Shown in pieces: positions 35,766-45,845 of a DNA stretch of 64,000 bases. Both the position numbers and the translations under genes were made by a program. Source of the stretch: Pseudoalteromonas sp. MEBiC 03607. GTDB taxonomy: Bacteria; Pseudomonadota; Gammaproteobacteria; Enterobacterales; Alteromonadaceae. The DNA lies in the NCBI RefSeq assembly GCF_004792295.1, contig NZ_SRRY01000001.1:1808501-1872500 (forward strand), in the 5' to 3' direction. The notes below the pieces were generated by a model. It did not search any database. It had not been told where the DNA came from and saw nothing but the letters and a program-made list of their open reading frames with translations. How positions within the stretch are numbered: the stretch's first letter is position 1; every line of letters starts with the position of its first letter.

Positions 35766-37238
35766 TTAAACAATTTTCTTCATTGCTGACATATAACCAC
35801 GTAGCTTGCTACCTACTACCTCAACTGGGTGCTCACGTAGTGCTTTGTTTACAGCAATCAATGCTTGGTTATCTACTTGATTACTTGTTGTATCTAAGCC
35901 TTTACCAATTACATCTGTGTCGATGTTTTTCATAAAGTCTTGTAATAGCGGTAAACACGCATGGTTGTATAGGTAACAGCCGTATTCTGCTGTATCTGAA
36001 ATTGTTCTGTTCATTTCGAAAAGCTTTTTACGCGCAATGGTATTTGCGATAAGCGGCGTTTCGTGTAATGACTCATAGTAAGCTGACTCTGCGATAATAC
36101 CTGCAGCAGTCATGGTTTCGAACGCAAGCTCTACACCAGCCTTAACCATTGCAACCATTAAAATACCTTGGTCGAAGAACGTTTGTTCGTTGATTTCTTG
36201 ATCTGTATTTTGTTGCTTTTCAAATGCTGTTTCAGCTGTTTCAGCACGCCATGCAAGTAATTTTGCATCGTCTTCAGCCCAATCAGCCATCATGCCACGA
36301 GAAAACTCACCGCTGATGATATCGTCCATATGCTTGTTATAAAGCGGACGCATAATTGTTTTTAGCTCTTCGGCTAGTTCAAACGCTTTTATTTTTGCTG
36401 GGTTTGACAGGCGGTCAAGCATGTTAGTGACGCCACCGTATTTAAGAGCTTCGGTGATTACTTCCCAACCGTATTGAATTAATTTAGATGCGTAGCTTGG
36501 ATCAATGCCTTTTTCGACCATTTTATCAAAACAAAGTAGTGAACCTGTTTGCAGCATACCGCATAAAATTGTTTGCTCGCCCATTAAGTCAGATTTTACT
36601 TCTGCAATGAATGATGACTTTAATACACCTGCACGATGACCACCGGTGCCAACAGCGTATGCTTTAGCTTGTGCAAGACCATGACCTTGAGGGTCGTTTT
36701 CAGGGTGAACAGCAATAAGAGTCGGTACACCAAAGCCACGCTTGTATTCTTCACGAACCTCAGAGCCAGGGCATTTTGGTGCAACCATGATAACTGTTAA
36801 GTCTTCACGAATTTGCATGCCTTCTTCAACGATATTGAAACCGTGTGAATATGCTAGTGTTGCGCCTTGCTTCATTAAAGGCATGATTGCAGTAACAACA
36901 GAAGTATGTTGTTTATCTGGTGTTAGGTTTAGTACTACATCTGCTGTTGGAATAAGTTCTTCGTATGTACCAACAGTAAAGCCATTTTCAGTTGCGTTTA
37001 AGAATGATTGACGACGCTCGGCAATAGCTGACTCACGTAATGTATAAGAAACATCTAAGCCTGAATCACGTAAGTTCAAACCTTGGTTAAGGCCTTGAGC
37101 ACCACAACCGACAATAACGAGTTTTTTTCCTTTTAAAGCATCAACGCCTTCAGAGAACTCTGAAGGATCCATAAATTCACACTGCGCTAATTGCGCTAAC
37201 TGCTCTCTTAAAGGAAGAGTATTAAAATAATTCGCCAT
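35766..37238 (-). CDS. ilvC: ketol-acid reductoisomerase, class II
   Basis: The start at [17 protein letters not shown] gives 490 residues, the length of the E. coli enzyme; the upstream extension to 37319 is not part of the protein. The Rossmann motif [18 protein letters not shown] binds NADPH and two C-terminal knot domains follow, as in class II enzymes. It catalyses isomerisation and reduction of acetolactate or acetohydroxybutyrate in valine, leucine and isoleucine synthesis. It is divergent from ilvY, the regulator that responds to its substrates in enterics. Confidence 0.97.
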   Translation of the reverse strand: MANYFNTLPLREQLAQLAQCEFMDPSEFSEGVDALKGKKLVIVGCGAQGLNQGLNLRDSGLDVSYTLRESAIAERRQSFLNATENGFTVGTYEELIPTADVVLNLTPDKQHTSVVTAIMPLMKQGATLAYSHGFNIVEEGMQIREDLTVIMVAPKCPGSEVREEYKRGFGVPTLIAVHPENDPQGHGLAQAKAYAVGTGGHRAGVLKSSFIAEVKSDLMGEQTILCGMLQTGSLLCFDKMVEKGIDPSYASKLIQYGWEVITEALKYGGVTNMLDRLSNPAKIKAFELAEELKTIMRPLYNKHMDDIISGEFSRGMMADWAEDDAKLLAWRAETAETAFEKQQNTDQEINEQTFFDQGILMVAMVKAGVELAFETMTAAGIIAESAYYESLHETPLIANTIARKKLFEMNRTISDTAEYGCYLYNHACLPLLQDFMKNIDTDVIGKGLDTTSNQVDNQALIAVNKALREHPVEVVGSKLRGYMSAMKKIV

Positions 37239-37359
37239 TGTTAGTGTCCTATAAAAAACTAATTTGTTAGAAAACAAAGAGCCAATCTGTTGCCCCTTGT
37301 GTGAGTTAACAGTATGCAATTTTTTGCCTTGCGTAAAATGATATATTTGAATTAAAGTG

Positions 37360-37374
37360 TTTCATAAAATGAAA
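37360..37374. promoter_or_regulatory. candidate IlvY operator
   Basis: TTTCAT-AAA-ATGAAA is a perfect inverted repeat just before the ilvY start. LysR-type regulators usually bind inverted repeats between the divergent genes they control; IlvY is expected to bind here and at a second site nearer ilvC. Confidence 0.5.
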
Positions 37375-37384
37375 TGGTGGGTTT

Positions 37385-38287
37385 ATGGATCACAAACATC
37401 TACATTACTTTTTGGCTTTAGCTAAGACGCTTCATTTCGCCAGAGCGAGTGAGCTTTGTCATATTAGTGCACCTACGTTAAGTCGAAATATTAAACAGCT
37501 CGAAGAAGAAGTCGGAGTGGTGCTATTTAATCGGGATAACCGCTCTGTAAAATTAACGCGAGAAGGTGAGTCTTTTATTGAGTATGCTAATGCGACATTG
37601 GCCAGTTGGCATCGTTTTAAAGCAAATGTCCAAGAGCCCCAGCAACATATTTATGGCAATGTCAGCATATATTGCTCTGTGACTGCATCGTATAGCTTTT
37701 TACATCAAATATTAGAACAGCTTCGCATGCAGCATCCTTATATAGAGATCACCTTAAATACCGGCGATCCCGCGTTAGCTATTAACCGAGTATTAGATGG
37801 CCATGAAGCAATGGCAATCGCAGCAAAGCCAGCAAAATTACCTGGGCAAGTTGCTTTTACCAGTATTGGTTACTCTCCTTTGGTATTAATTGCACCAAAA
37901 ATTGTCTGTCCGATCAGCGAAAAGCTTGCAAGTGCTGAGCAAATTGATTGGTCTGCTTTAGAATTTATTGTTGCTGAGCAAGGTTTATCAAGGCAGCGCC
38001 TAGAGCAATGGTGGCGAAAAAATAATATTCATGGCCGTATTTATGCTCAGGTGGCAGGGCACGAAGCAATGGTTTCTATGGTGAGCTTAGGTTTAGGTAT
38101 TGCTATGGTTCCTAAAATCGTTCTAGATAATAGTCCATTAAAAGACAAGGTGCAGATAGTTAGTGATGCAGAGCAAAGTATTGATGGCTTTGAAATAGGT
38201 TTAGCAGTGCTAAACAAAGAGCGCCACGATCCTGCTTTAAACGCTATTTGGAGTATTGCACAATCAATGACACAACAGGCAATCTAA
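37385..38287 (+). CDS. ilvY: LysR-type activator IlvY
   Basis: The 300-residue protein has an N-terminal LysR helix-turn-helix (FARASELCHISAPTLSRNIKQLEEEVG, residues about 18-44) and a substrate-binding domain. Its position divergent from ilvC is the classic ilvY arrangement. In E. coli it activates ilvC in response to acetolactate or acetohydroxybutyrate. The orthology claim rests on context plus the N-terminal similarity. Confidence 0.9.
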   Translation: MDHKHLHYFLALAKTLHFARASELCHISAPTLSRNIKQLEEEVGVVLFNRDNRSVKLTREGESFIEYANATLASWHRFKANVQEPQQHIYGNVSIYCSVTASYSFLHQILEQLRMQHPYIEITLNTGDPALAINRVLDGHEAMAIAAKPAKLPGQVAFTSIGYSPLVLIAPKIVCPISEKLASAEQIDWSALEFIVAEQGLSRQRLEQWWRKNNIHGRIYAQVAGHEAMVSMVSLGLGIAMVPKIVLDNSPLKDKVQIVSDAEQSIDGFEIGLAVLNKERHDPALNAIWSIAQSMTQQAI

Positions 38288-38486
38288 TATTTTAAGATGA
38301 TACAATTGAAAGGTAGTTGTTAGTGAGCGGTTTGGCGGATTTTATATTAGTTATTTAGTATTGGTTTAGAAAAAAGTATGTCGTGTTTTATGCTGTTTTT
38401 TTATACTTCAAGCGGTTTTTATATTGATTTTTTTTAAGCGATTGCTAACGTGAATCTAAATAATAATATCAGGATTGCAAAGATTT

Positions 38487-39536
38487 ATGACCCTGTCAGC
38501 ACAAGCCGGACATTCTTTAAGTTTTTCAAGTCACTGTTTAAAACAAGCCATCCCTTTGATGGTTAAGTATAAAATACCTATTACGCCACTCAATTATGCG
38601 CTGTGGTATTGCTATGTTAGCGAAAAGAATCACGAGCTCAGTCAAGAATTAGACACTATTATCAATAAATACAATACCTGCAGCACTGAGCAAGCCAATT
38701 ACTTGTTTAACAAATACCTTTCAAATGATGACATGGCTTTGTTTTATCAACTATCTGATGGATTTAGTGATGTTGTTGGTAAGGTCCATCATGATATTAG
38801 CGAGGCACTAACTTATTCTGCAGAGTTTGATTCGGTTTTAAAAGAGTGTCGTGACAAACTTAATGAGGCCGATATAAGCCAAGAGAGTGGCTTTGATGAA
38901 GTTCTTCTATGTGTTGAGCGTTTGAGTGACAAATCTGCTGCCTTACAAAATCGTGCTCAGGACTTTCAAAATCAACTTGCGCATGCTTACTCAGAGATCA
39001 CTGAATTAAAACAAGAGCTCATTAAATCTCAAAGTAAGGCTGAAAGAGATCCTCTGACAGGGCTGTTCAATAGAGGCAAGTTTGACGAAGATGTGGTTCA
39101 GTTTTGCCAAGCACCTGATATTTCTGGGGTTGCCGTACTTGTTATGGTTGATATTGATCATTTCAAATCATTTAACGACACTTTTGGTCATCAAAAGGGT
39201 GATCAAACATTGCGCGCTGTTGCAACTAAATTATTAAAACATGTCTCGAGTGTCGGGCAAGTATACCGCTATGGTGGAGAAGAGTTCTGTTTTACAGCAC
39301 ATTTTGCCACAATCAGTGATATGACCAATTTTACCCAACAGTTACGTCAAGCCATAACTAAGTTACAGATCAAAGACCCTAAATCTGAGACTATCTTAAG
39401 ACACGTCACTGCAAGCTTTGGTGTTGCGATTAAATCTAAAAATAGTCAACCAGAACAACTTATTGCAATTGCGGATAGGGCTCTTTATTTAGCTAAAGAA
39501 CATGGCCGAAACCGCGTCGAAATTATCGAAGAGTAA
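38487..39536 (+). CDS. diguanylate cyclase (GGDEF domain)
   Basis: The 349-residue protein starts most simply at ATG 38487. The C-terminal GGDEF domain shows RDPLTGLFNRGKFDED and the active site YRYGGEEFCF. No RxxD inhibitory site precedes the GGEEF, so product feedback is likely absent. The N-terminal part (about 1-190) is helical with a predicted coiled coil around 150-185 (ELKQELIKSQSKAERDP) and no membrane helix, so it is cytosolic. It should make c-di-GMP from GTP. The input signal is unknown. Confidence 0.93.
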   Translation: MTLSAQAGHSLSFSSHCLKQAIPLMVKYKIPITPLNYALWYCYVSEKNHELSQELDTIINKYNTCSTEQANYLFNKYLSNDDMALFYQLSDGFSDVVGKVHHDISEALTYSAEFDSVLKECRDKLNEADISQESGFDEVLLCVERLSDKSAALQNRAQDFQNQLAHAYSEITELKQELIKSQSKAERDPLTGLFNRGKFDEDVVQFCQAPDISGVAVLVMVDIDHFKSFNDTFGHQKGDQTLRAVATKLLKHVSSVGQVYRYGGEEFCFTAHFATISDMTNFTQQLRQAITKLQIKDPKSETILRHVTASFGVAIKSKNSQPEQLIAIADRALYLAKEHGRNRVEIIEE

Positions 39537-39663
39537 CCAGCATAAACAGAGTTTATCGATATTTGTATCAAATTTGTGAATAGTTGTAACCTAGCAAGGA
39601 CAGTTTGTTCACATCTTGATAGTATGCGGTTATTAGAAAATCTTTTTGGTCGTAACAACAATA

Positions 39664-40548
39664 ATGAAGTCTCAAGCGATCAGGATGTGCGCAGCGATAT
39701 ATGCTTTGACTGTCATGTTAGTGAATCAAGCGTATGCTGATGATTCAACTCGCACTGAACGTGAAAGCCGCAAGGCAAACCAAGAAATAGAAACCAATCA
39801 ATGGCATATCAGTATTAATACTGGTATTGGTGCTATTACAAATCCATTACACGGTGGCGATAACTTACCCTTAGTTTTGCTCCCTGAAGTTGCCTACTAT
39901 GCAGATAAGTGGTTTTTTGACAATGGCCGATTAGGTTATTCTTTTTTAGAGAGTAACTCTCATGTGCTTAATGTTGTCACTGAGTTTAACCCCGAAACTC
40001 GCTTTTTTATCGATTTTCATCCAAGCAATGTATTTGCGCTAAATTCATCTAGTAGCTTTATAGTCGAGTCAACAAGCAGCAATGAATTAAGCAGTAAAAC
40101 AGTATCTGTTGATGATATTCGCCATCGACGTTGGGCGCTCGATGCAGGTCTTAGTTATCATTACATTCAAAATAACCACGTCTTTTCTGTGCAAGCACTA
40201 ATGGATGTTTCTGGTGTTTACAATGGAATGCGAAGTGCGCTGCAATGGCAGTCTCATTATCAAGTAGGTAACCTCAGTGTTGCACCAAGTCTCGGTATTT
40301 GGTACAAATCAGCCGGCCTTAATGATTATTTTTATGGTTTATCGGCTGAAGAGACCTCATATGGGGAAATTGATGTTGGCAGTAGTTGGCAACCTTATGC
40401 TAAAATCGACGCCCGTTGGCCATTGAGTGAGGCTAACTCTCTTCGTTTTCATTTAGCATATTATGACTATTCAGCCGTGGATGACAGTCCGCTTTTTGAA
40501 CACACGTATTCAATGACTGCTTTTATAGGATTCAATCATATTTTTTAA
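39664..40548 (+). CDS. MipA/OmpV family outer-membrane protein, cassette copy 1
   Basis: The 294-residue protein begins at ATG 39664 with a signal peptide ending near NQAYA. The mature part shows WHISINTGIGAITNPLHGGDN, then alternating beta strands and a final aromatic strand ending in IGFNHIF, a typical MipA/OmpV barrel. E. coli MipA binds murein enzymes, but the function of most members is unknown. It heads a four-gene operon with a DUF3019 gene, response regulator and kinase; the DUF3019 start follows after one base. Confidence 0.87.
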   Translation: MKSQAIRMCAAIYALTVMLVNQAYADDSTRTERESRKANQEIETNQWHISINTGIGAITNPLHGGDNLPLVLLPEVAYYADKWFFDNGRLGYSFLESNSHVLNVVTEFNPETRFFIDFHPSNVFALNSSSSFIVESTSSNELSSKTVSVDDIRHRRWALDAGLSYHYIQNNHVFSVQALMDVSGVYNGMRSALQWQSHYQVGNLSVAPSLGIWYKSAGLNDYFYGLSAEETSYGEIDVGSSWQPYAKIDARWPLSEANSLRFHLAYYDYSAVDDSPLFEHTYSMTAFIGFNHIF

Positions 40549-40549
40549 T

Positions 40550-40936
40550 ATGAAGTATTTTGTTTTTAGTCTGTGTGTGTTTGCAGTAGTTACTTGGCCG
40601 TTCCCAAGCCATGCGCAAGCGACTCAGTTTGATATCTCACCTAAAGTGTGTGTTGTGCTACAACAGCATGAGTTTTGTGATCTTGATTTAAAAATTAGCT
40701 GGCAAATAGCGCAGCCTCAAGATCTGTGTTTATACCAAAATGAGCAGCAGATACAGTGCTGGCAAGGTCTTCGCAAAGGGGTGTTAAACCATAAAGCGCG
40801 GGTTCAGGTTGAAACAATATACTCCTTAGTCAATCCGCATACGGGGAGCGAAATTGCAACCGCAAAAGTCGAAGTGCAAAGCACTGAAGCAAAAACAAAG
40901 AGACGAAGATTGCGCTCACCGTGGAGCTTTTTTTAA
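40550..40936 (+). CDS. DUF3019 secreted protein, cassette copy 1
   Basis: The 128-residue protein has a signal peptide (cleavage near SHAQA) and four cysteines (34, 43, 60, 70) likely to form two disulfides in the periplasm. It ends in a basic aromatic tail, KRRRLRSPWSFF. The family has no defined role. It sits between the MipA/OmpV gene and the two-component pair in both copies of the cassette, so it may be a sensor accessory or the ligand-binding partner (inference). Confidence 0.85.
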   Translation: MKYFVFSLCVFAVVTWPFPSHAQATQFDISPKVCVVLQQHEFCDLDLKISWQIAQPQDLCLYQNEQQIQCWQGLRKGVLNHKARVQVETIYSLVNPHTGSEIATAKVEVQSTEAKTKRRRLRSPWSFF

Positions 40937-40950
40937 TTCAGGAGCAACCA

Positions 40951-41643
40951 ATGGCAAAGATTTTACTTGTTGAAGATGATCTAGGCTTACAGCAGTTAAC
41001 CAAGGATTACCTTCAGCATAATGGGTTGGATGTTGCGGTCCTTGAACGCGGCGATGAAGTATTCGATTATTTAGAGAATAACCCAGTTGATTTAATGATA
41101 TTAGATGTCATGTTACCAGGCAAAGATGGTTTTAGTGTTTGCCGTCAAGTACGTGATAAATTTAATCTACCCATTTTAATGCTCACCGCCAAAGGCGAAG
41201 ATTTTGACCAAGTGATTGGGCTTGAACTTGGTGCTGACGATTATGTTATTAAACCAGCAGAACCACGTGTTTTACTTGCACGCATTAATGCATTATTGCG
41301 CCGAGGCCAAGCTTCAAATAAAGCACCTGAAGAGCTCACGTTTGGTGATTTAAGCATTGATAAAACCAGTCGCATTGTTACACTTAAAGGCAACGAAATT
41401 ACACTTACATCTCATGAGTTTGAGTTACTATGGTTACTCGCTTCAAATGCTGGTGAAGTGTTAAGCCGTGAACATGTTCATCAGCATATGATTGGTCGTC
41501 AGTATGATGGCTTAGACCGTACCGTTGATGTTCGCGTATCTCGGATCCGCAAGAAACTAGGTGATAATAGTGATAAACCATATCGTATCAAAACTGTTTG
41601 GGGCCAAGGTTACCTTTTCGTATCTGATGCATGGGACATGTAA
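40951..41643 (+). CDS. OmpR-family response regulator, cassette copy 1
   Basis: The start at MAKILLVEDD (AGGAG upstream) gives 230 residues. The receiver has Asp52 in LDVMLPG and a conserved TAKGED loop; the C-terminal winged helix includes YDGLDRTVDVRVSRIRKKLG. It resembles RstA. The kinase gene follows after 6 bases, so they form one unit. DNA targets are unknown. Confidence 0.93.
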   Translation: MAKILLVEDDLGLQQLTKDYLQHNGLDVAVLERGDEVFDYLENNPVDLMILDVMLPGKDGFSVCRQVRDKFNLPILMLTAKGEDFDQVIGLELGADDYVIKPAEPRVLLARINALLRRGQASNKAPEELTFGDLSIDKTSRIVTLKGNEITLTSHEFELLWLLASNAGEVLSREHVHQHMIGRQYDGLDRTVDVRVSRIRKKLGDNSDKPYRIKTVWGQGYLFVSDAWDM

Positions 41644-41649
41644 TCATTA

Positions 41650-42891
41650 ATGGGGAAACTATTTGCTAGCTTATATTTATATATAATAGTTTCTCTGTTT
41701 TTAGTTAGTGGGGTCATAGAACAGTTATGGCCCTATGAAGACACACAGCAACATATTGCACTTGATCAAGAATTTGGCAAATCACTTTGGCTTCTCAGTC
41801 AAACAGAAGGTGGTTTAACAAAACTAAAGCAAGAGTTTAATAGCGAGATAATCAATCGTAGCGATCTTGCCCTTCCTGAAAACCTGAAAACGCAACTCAA
41901 TGAAAAGCATTACCTCTATGTGTTTAATCATGACCAGCGTGTAGTTTGGTACGTAGCGCTGAATGATGCGCAATTGTTGCATATAGGCCCTTTATCTGTA
42001 GCTAACCCTAGCTTTAGTTCCGTTTGGCCTTACTTTTTATTATTAACAGTGATTGGCTTACCTGTTGGGCTATGGAGCTTTTTACTTTGGCGAGACTTTA
42101 ATAAGTTAACACTTGCATGTGAAGCTGTGGGTGGGGCACAGGATTTTGAATTACAAGATGCATCTAAATCCTTTTTTCTTCCTATTACCGATACCTTAAA
42201 TGCGTTGCAAGAACGTATTCAATATCTTTTAGCAGCGCAGCAAGAACTGACTTCGTCTGTTTCTCATGAATTTAGAACACCACTTGCGCGCTTAAAGTTT
42301 GCAGTGGCGATGCTAGAGGAGCAAATTGAGAATGAGAAATCGTTTATCTATATTGATAATATGCAGGCAGATATTGCTGAGCTTGAAGCCTTGGTTTCTG
42401 AAATGCTCGAATATGCACGACTTGACTCTCATCAACCCAGTTTAAAAAGCCATTCTTGTGATTTAACCGCATTAGTTAATAGTGTGGTAAATAAACTTGA
42501 GTTTGCTACAGACATTGACATTGCAGTTAATGCGCCGTCACAGCTTTATTATAATTGTGATGAGCACTTTATTGCGCGCTGCATTCAAAACTTACTCGGT
42601 AATGCACAAAAATATGCGCATCATAAAATAAATTTGATACTTGAAGAACACCCTGATGCCGTTCAAATAATAGTTGAAGATGATGGCCCAGGTATTGCTC
42701 AGTCTGAATGGCAGAGCATCTTAAAGCCCTTTACACGATTAGATAAAAGCCGTGATAAGAAAACAGGGGGTTTTGGGTTGGGGCTTGCGATAGTGGCTAA
42801 AATTGTCAGTTGGCATCGAGGACAACTACAGGTGTGTGACTCAACGCTCGGTGGTGCGAAATTTGTTATTCGATTATTTAAAGATAAATAA
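41650..42891 (+). CDS. sensor histidine kinase, cassette copy 1
   Basis: The 413-residue kinase has transmembrane helices at about 5-25 and 125-147 around a periplasmic domain of about 100 residues (RstB-like size), then a HAMP-like linker. Phosphoacceptor His206 is in SVSHEFRTP; the ATP lid has EDDGPGI and GGFGLGLAIVAKI. It is the fourth gene of the operon and pairs with the regulator. The ligand is unknown. A strong terminator follows at 43034. Confidence 0.92.
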   Translation: MGKLFASLYLYIIVSLFLVSGVIEQLWPYEDTQQHIALDQEFGKSLWLLSQTEGGLTKLKQEFNSEIINRSDLALPENLKTQLNEKHYLYVFNHDQRVVWYVALNDAQLLHIGPLSVANPSFSSVWPYFLLLTVIGLPVGLWSFLLWRDFNKLTLACEAVGGAQDFELQDASKSFFLPITDTLNALQERIQYLLAAQQELTSSVSHEFRTPLARLKFAVAMLEEQIENEKSFIYIDNMQADIAELEALVSEMLEYARLDSHQPSLKSHSCDLTALVNSVVNKLEFATDIDIAVNAPSQLYYNCDEHFIARCIQNLLGNAQKYAHHKINLILEEHPDAVQIIVEDDGPGIAQSEWQSILKPFTRLDKSRDKKTGGFGLGLAIVAKIVSWHRGQLQVCDSTLGGAKFVIRLFKDK

Positions 42892-43033
42892 ATCTCAAAA
42901 ACCTTATACCAATCTACAATGGCCGAGAACAACTTAATGACGTAATTGTTACCTTGTTATAAAGGCGGGGTTATTGCCACAACTATGTTTACTTAAGTAA
43001 CTGGCTATTACTTTGACTAAATGTTACAGATAT

Positions 43034-43058
43034 AAAAAAAGCGCCTGAGGCGCTTTTT
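43034..43058 (+). terminator. intrinsic terminator of cassette copy 1
   Basis: AAAAAGCGCC and GGCGCTTTTT pair around a TGA loop with an A-tract before and T-tract after. It ends the copy 1 operon. Confidence 0.85.
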
Positions 43059-43134
43059 AAAGGTTAAAACCAAAAATAAACAAGTAGCAAAGTAATAGAC
43101 CATACTAATTTATAAAAGTTCTCAAAAAATTTAA

Positions 43135-43350
43135 TTATTTTTCATCTAATAGTGGCATTAGCATTTTTTCAAGACCATTGAGTTTTACTTCGTATATCAT
43201 CGCAAGTTGTGCCCCTAATTGACCCTCAGGAAATCCCTGCTGTTTAAACCACACTAAATATGGCTCGGGTAGGAGCAGCAATGGTCGACCTGTATACTTG
43301 CCAAAGGGCATCTTTGTATTTATGGCACGTTTGAGTAGTGCTGGATCCAT
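43135..43350 (-). CDS. DUF3820 family small protein
   Basis: The start at MDPALLKRA gives 71 residues, the usual length of the family; the upstream extension to 43422 is rejected. The MPFGKYTGRPLLLLPEPYLVWFKQQGFPEGQLG pattern is the core of DUF3820, which Pfam lists as a putative quorum-sensing-regulated virulence factor. No real function is established. It is a free-standing cytosolic protein in the region between the two cassettes. Confidence 0.85.
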   Translation of the reverse strand: MDPALLKRAINTKMPFGKYTGRPLLLLPEPYLVWFKQQGFPEGQLGAQLAMIYEVKLNGLEKMLMPLLDEK

Positions 43351-43485
43351 CTTATTCTCAGATTTGTATAAAAGGGAGATGATACGGTAAAACAAGGAGA
43401 GAAAATAGGCTGTGACGGGCAAGAAACAGCCTATTTAGTGAGGGAGGTAGGCCCTCTGAAAATATTCACTAATTTCTAATAACTA

Positions 43486-43767
43486 TTAGTGAAGTTGATA
43501 TCGACGTTTTTTTGTAAAACCAAGCTGTTTGAGTTTAAGCAGAATATTAGGGTCATCAATTCTATCGGGTGTGTCGATTTCACGAAGAAAATGATCGCTT
43601 GGTACTTGATAAACATCTAGCATCTTGTTGAATAGCACAGCTCTAATATCCGTTGCTGTCATACCATTTTGCTGTAACTCATCAAGACGCTGTTGTATAT
43701 CTACAAGTTTCCCGGAACGTGCATCATCCGTGTTTGCTAAAAACTCACTGGTAAACTTATCTTTCAT
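43486..43767 (-). CDS. conserved small protein of unknown function
   Basis: The 93-residue protein has GAGG 8 bases before the ATG. It is hydrophilic and mostly helical, with KLVDIQQRLDELQQNGMTATDIRAVLFNKMLDVYQVP and a basic C terminus KKRRYQLH. No signal peptide or membrane helix is visible. Family not recognised. It is the second minus-strand gene between the cassettes. Confidence 0.7.
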   Translation of the reverse strand: MKDKFTSEFLANTDDARSGKLVDIQQRLDELQQNGMTATDIRAVLFNKMLDVYQVPSDHFLREIDTPDRIDDPNILLKLKQLGFTKKRRYQLH

Positions 43768-44003
43768 TTAAATAACCTCAATCCATTTAACTACAGTGTA
43801 TCAAAAAGGCGCAAAACCACAGTGAAGTTAAACGTTTTTGTGTTAAAAATAGATACTTAGCTTAGTACCTTGAGATTGATTCTACTCTTTTTTTAGTAGA
43901 GATTGCTATTGTTGATGTAAAGCTTTGTAAATAGCGTTGACCTAGTAAGGGGACGAGGGTTTAAAGGTAAGAAAATAGGCTTGGCAACTAACTGAATATA
44001 GTG

Positions 44004-44044
44004 AAATAATTCTCGGTTCCATTTAGAGGAACCGAGAATTATTT
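44004..44044. terminator. strong hairpin at the 3' end of the CPA2 antiporter gene
   Basis: AAATAATTCTCGGTTCC and GGAACCGAGAATTATTT form a perfect 17-bp stem with a 7-nt loop. It starts 6 bases past the antiporter stop on the minus strand, but the better U-tract lies on the plus strand. Confidence 0.75.
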
Positions 44045-44050
44045 TTTACA

Positions 44051-45622
44051 TTATGAAAAAAGTTTTTGTTTTACATGCTCCGCAAAGCCACTACCGGCCT
44101 CTAAATAGAAGTTGTAAGTAGAGTCAACCCCCATATCTTCTAATTCTTTTTGCTGGTCAGGGTAATTTGCTATCGCCGTTACTTGACCTTGATAACCTGA
44201 AGCCCGAAGTTGCTCCAAGGCAAAAATATTTTGCATATGCTTAGGCATTGCCAACATAACCATACCAACATGTGAATGGTTTACTCGTTGCCAAAAATCA
44301 GGGTCAGTTGCGTCGGCAAGTAATACTCGACGACCACGTTGAATATGTTTCTCTACCACATCGGGTTTTATATCGATACCAGCAACAAGGTTTGGATGAG
44401 TTTGACTAATTGTTTCATAAGCACCGGTTCCAATCCGACCCATACCAAATATCACAATCTTAGTATCGTTAAGGTTAACTGGCAGCTCTTCTGCAAGCCG
44501 AGTATCACTTTCAAATTTAAGTAACCAGCGCTCAATTTTAACGTAGATTTCATTCGAACGTTTGTTGAGCGGGGATGCTAAAATAAAGGTGATCGAAACA
44601 GCAATTGCCATTACTGCAAGCCATTCTGAAGTGATCATATTGCTTGATGCTGCAACGGCACAAACAATAAGCCCAAACTCACTGTAGTTTGCAAGGCTAA
44701 AAGCACTTAACAAAGATGTACGTGCGCGCAGTTTGAATGCATTAGTTAATACATAATACAGCGCCACTTTTATCGGTAATACGAAAACTAATACCAGCGC
44801 AACAAGTACTGCGTGGCTAGTTAGCTCTGCATTCAAACCAATATTTAAGAAAAAACCAACGAGTAATATATCTTTTAGATTAAGAAGAGACTTTGATAAT
44901 TCACCCGCTTTTTTATGTGCAGCGAACATCATGCCTATTATCAATGCACCTAAATCACCTTTTAAGCCTGCAAATTCAAAAGCGTGATAGCCAATAACAA
45001 GGGCAAAGAAAAAGCCGAATAAAGGTAATAACTCACCGTGCTTTGAGCGGTTTAATACCCAAAACATAACTGGGCGTAACAGAGGTAAAGCAACTAATAG
45101 CGCCAGCGCCCAAATGTTCGGCGCTTTTCCTGTACTAATAGCCAAGAAGATCACCGCGAAGATGTCTTGCATAACCAGAATACCGATGGAGATTTTACCG
45201 TGCAGACTGGCCATCTCGCCGCGCTCTTCAAGTACCTTCACAGCAAACACTGTACTTGAGAAACTAAAAGCAAAGCCCACTAACAATGCGCTTTGCCATG
45301 TAAGCTCGCTGAATAAAGGCAGTGCAATTGCGCCAAGCAGCAGCATAAAAGCACTGAACAGTGTGCTACTAATTACAATATGTAATGAAGCAGGGGCCCA
45401 CACCTGAGGCTTGATTAAATTAGCCACTTTTAGTTTAAGGCCAATACTAAATAGCAGCAGGGTAACACCTAAGTTTGCAAGGGTATTGAGTAATTCTGTT
45501 GTTTTATAGCCATATAAATTAAGCGCGAAGCCTGCTAACAAAAAGCCAATAAGAGGAGGAAGCTTTAACTGGTAAACAGCAAAGCCACAGACAAACGCAG
45601 TAGCAAAGTAGATTAATTCCAT
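44051..45622 (-). CDS. CPA2 monovalent cation:proton antiporter with TrkA-N domain
   Basis: The 523-residue start (MELIYFATAF) fits CPA2 proteins; the upstream extension to 45682 is rejected. Twelve or so helices span residues 1-370, including LPPLIGFLLAGFALN and GLKGDLGALIIGMMFA. A C-terminal TrkA-N domain follows with VIFGMGRIGTGAYETI (about 400-415) and a DATD loop. It resembles YbaL/KefB-type antiporters for K+ or Na+. It is monocistronic, with a strong hairpin at the end. The ion specificity is unknown. Confidence 0.9.
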   Translation of the reverse strand: MELIYFATAFVCGFAVYQLKLPPLIGFLLAGFALNLYGYKTTELLNTLANLGVTLLLFSIGLKLKVANLIKPQVWAPASLHIVISSTLFSAFMLLLGAIALPLFSELTWQSALLVGFAFSFSSTVFAVKVLEERGEMASLHGKISIGILVMQDIFAVIFLAISTGKAPNIWALALLVALPLLRPVMFWVLNRSKHGELLPLFGFFFALVIGYHAFEFAGLKGDLGALIIGMMFAAHKKAGELSKSLLNLKDILLVGFFLNIGLNAELTSHAVLVALVLVFVLPIKVALYYVLTNAFKLRARTSLLSAFSLANYSEFGLIVCAVAASSNMITSEWLAVMAIAVSITFILASPLNKRSNEIYVKIERWLLKFESDTRLAEELPVNLNDTKIVIFGMGRIGTGAYETISQTHPNLVAGIDIKPDVVEKHIQRGRRVLLADATDPDFWQRVNHSHVGMVMLAMPKHMQNIFALEQLRASGYQGQVTAIANYPDQQKELEDMGVDSTYNFYLEAGSGFAEHVKQKLFS

Positions 45623-45845
45623 AATTATTCTTGTAACTTCATTTGTTAGCAGTGTAGCGAAATATTTCTTATTGGAAAACAATATCGAAGCAGAAGAGTT
45701 TAAAAAATAAACACATTTGCGCTATTTATTGATTAATCCGTCAAAAGCACCATTTTTTCGCTGACAATAGCTTTTAATTGTGGTTAAGATGCAATAACGA
45801 AGGAATTTAAGTCGTCTTTTATTAAAGTTGGCTTAAGGAGAAAAG

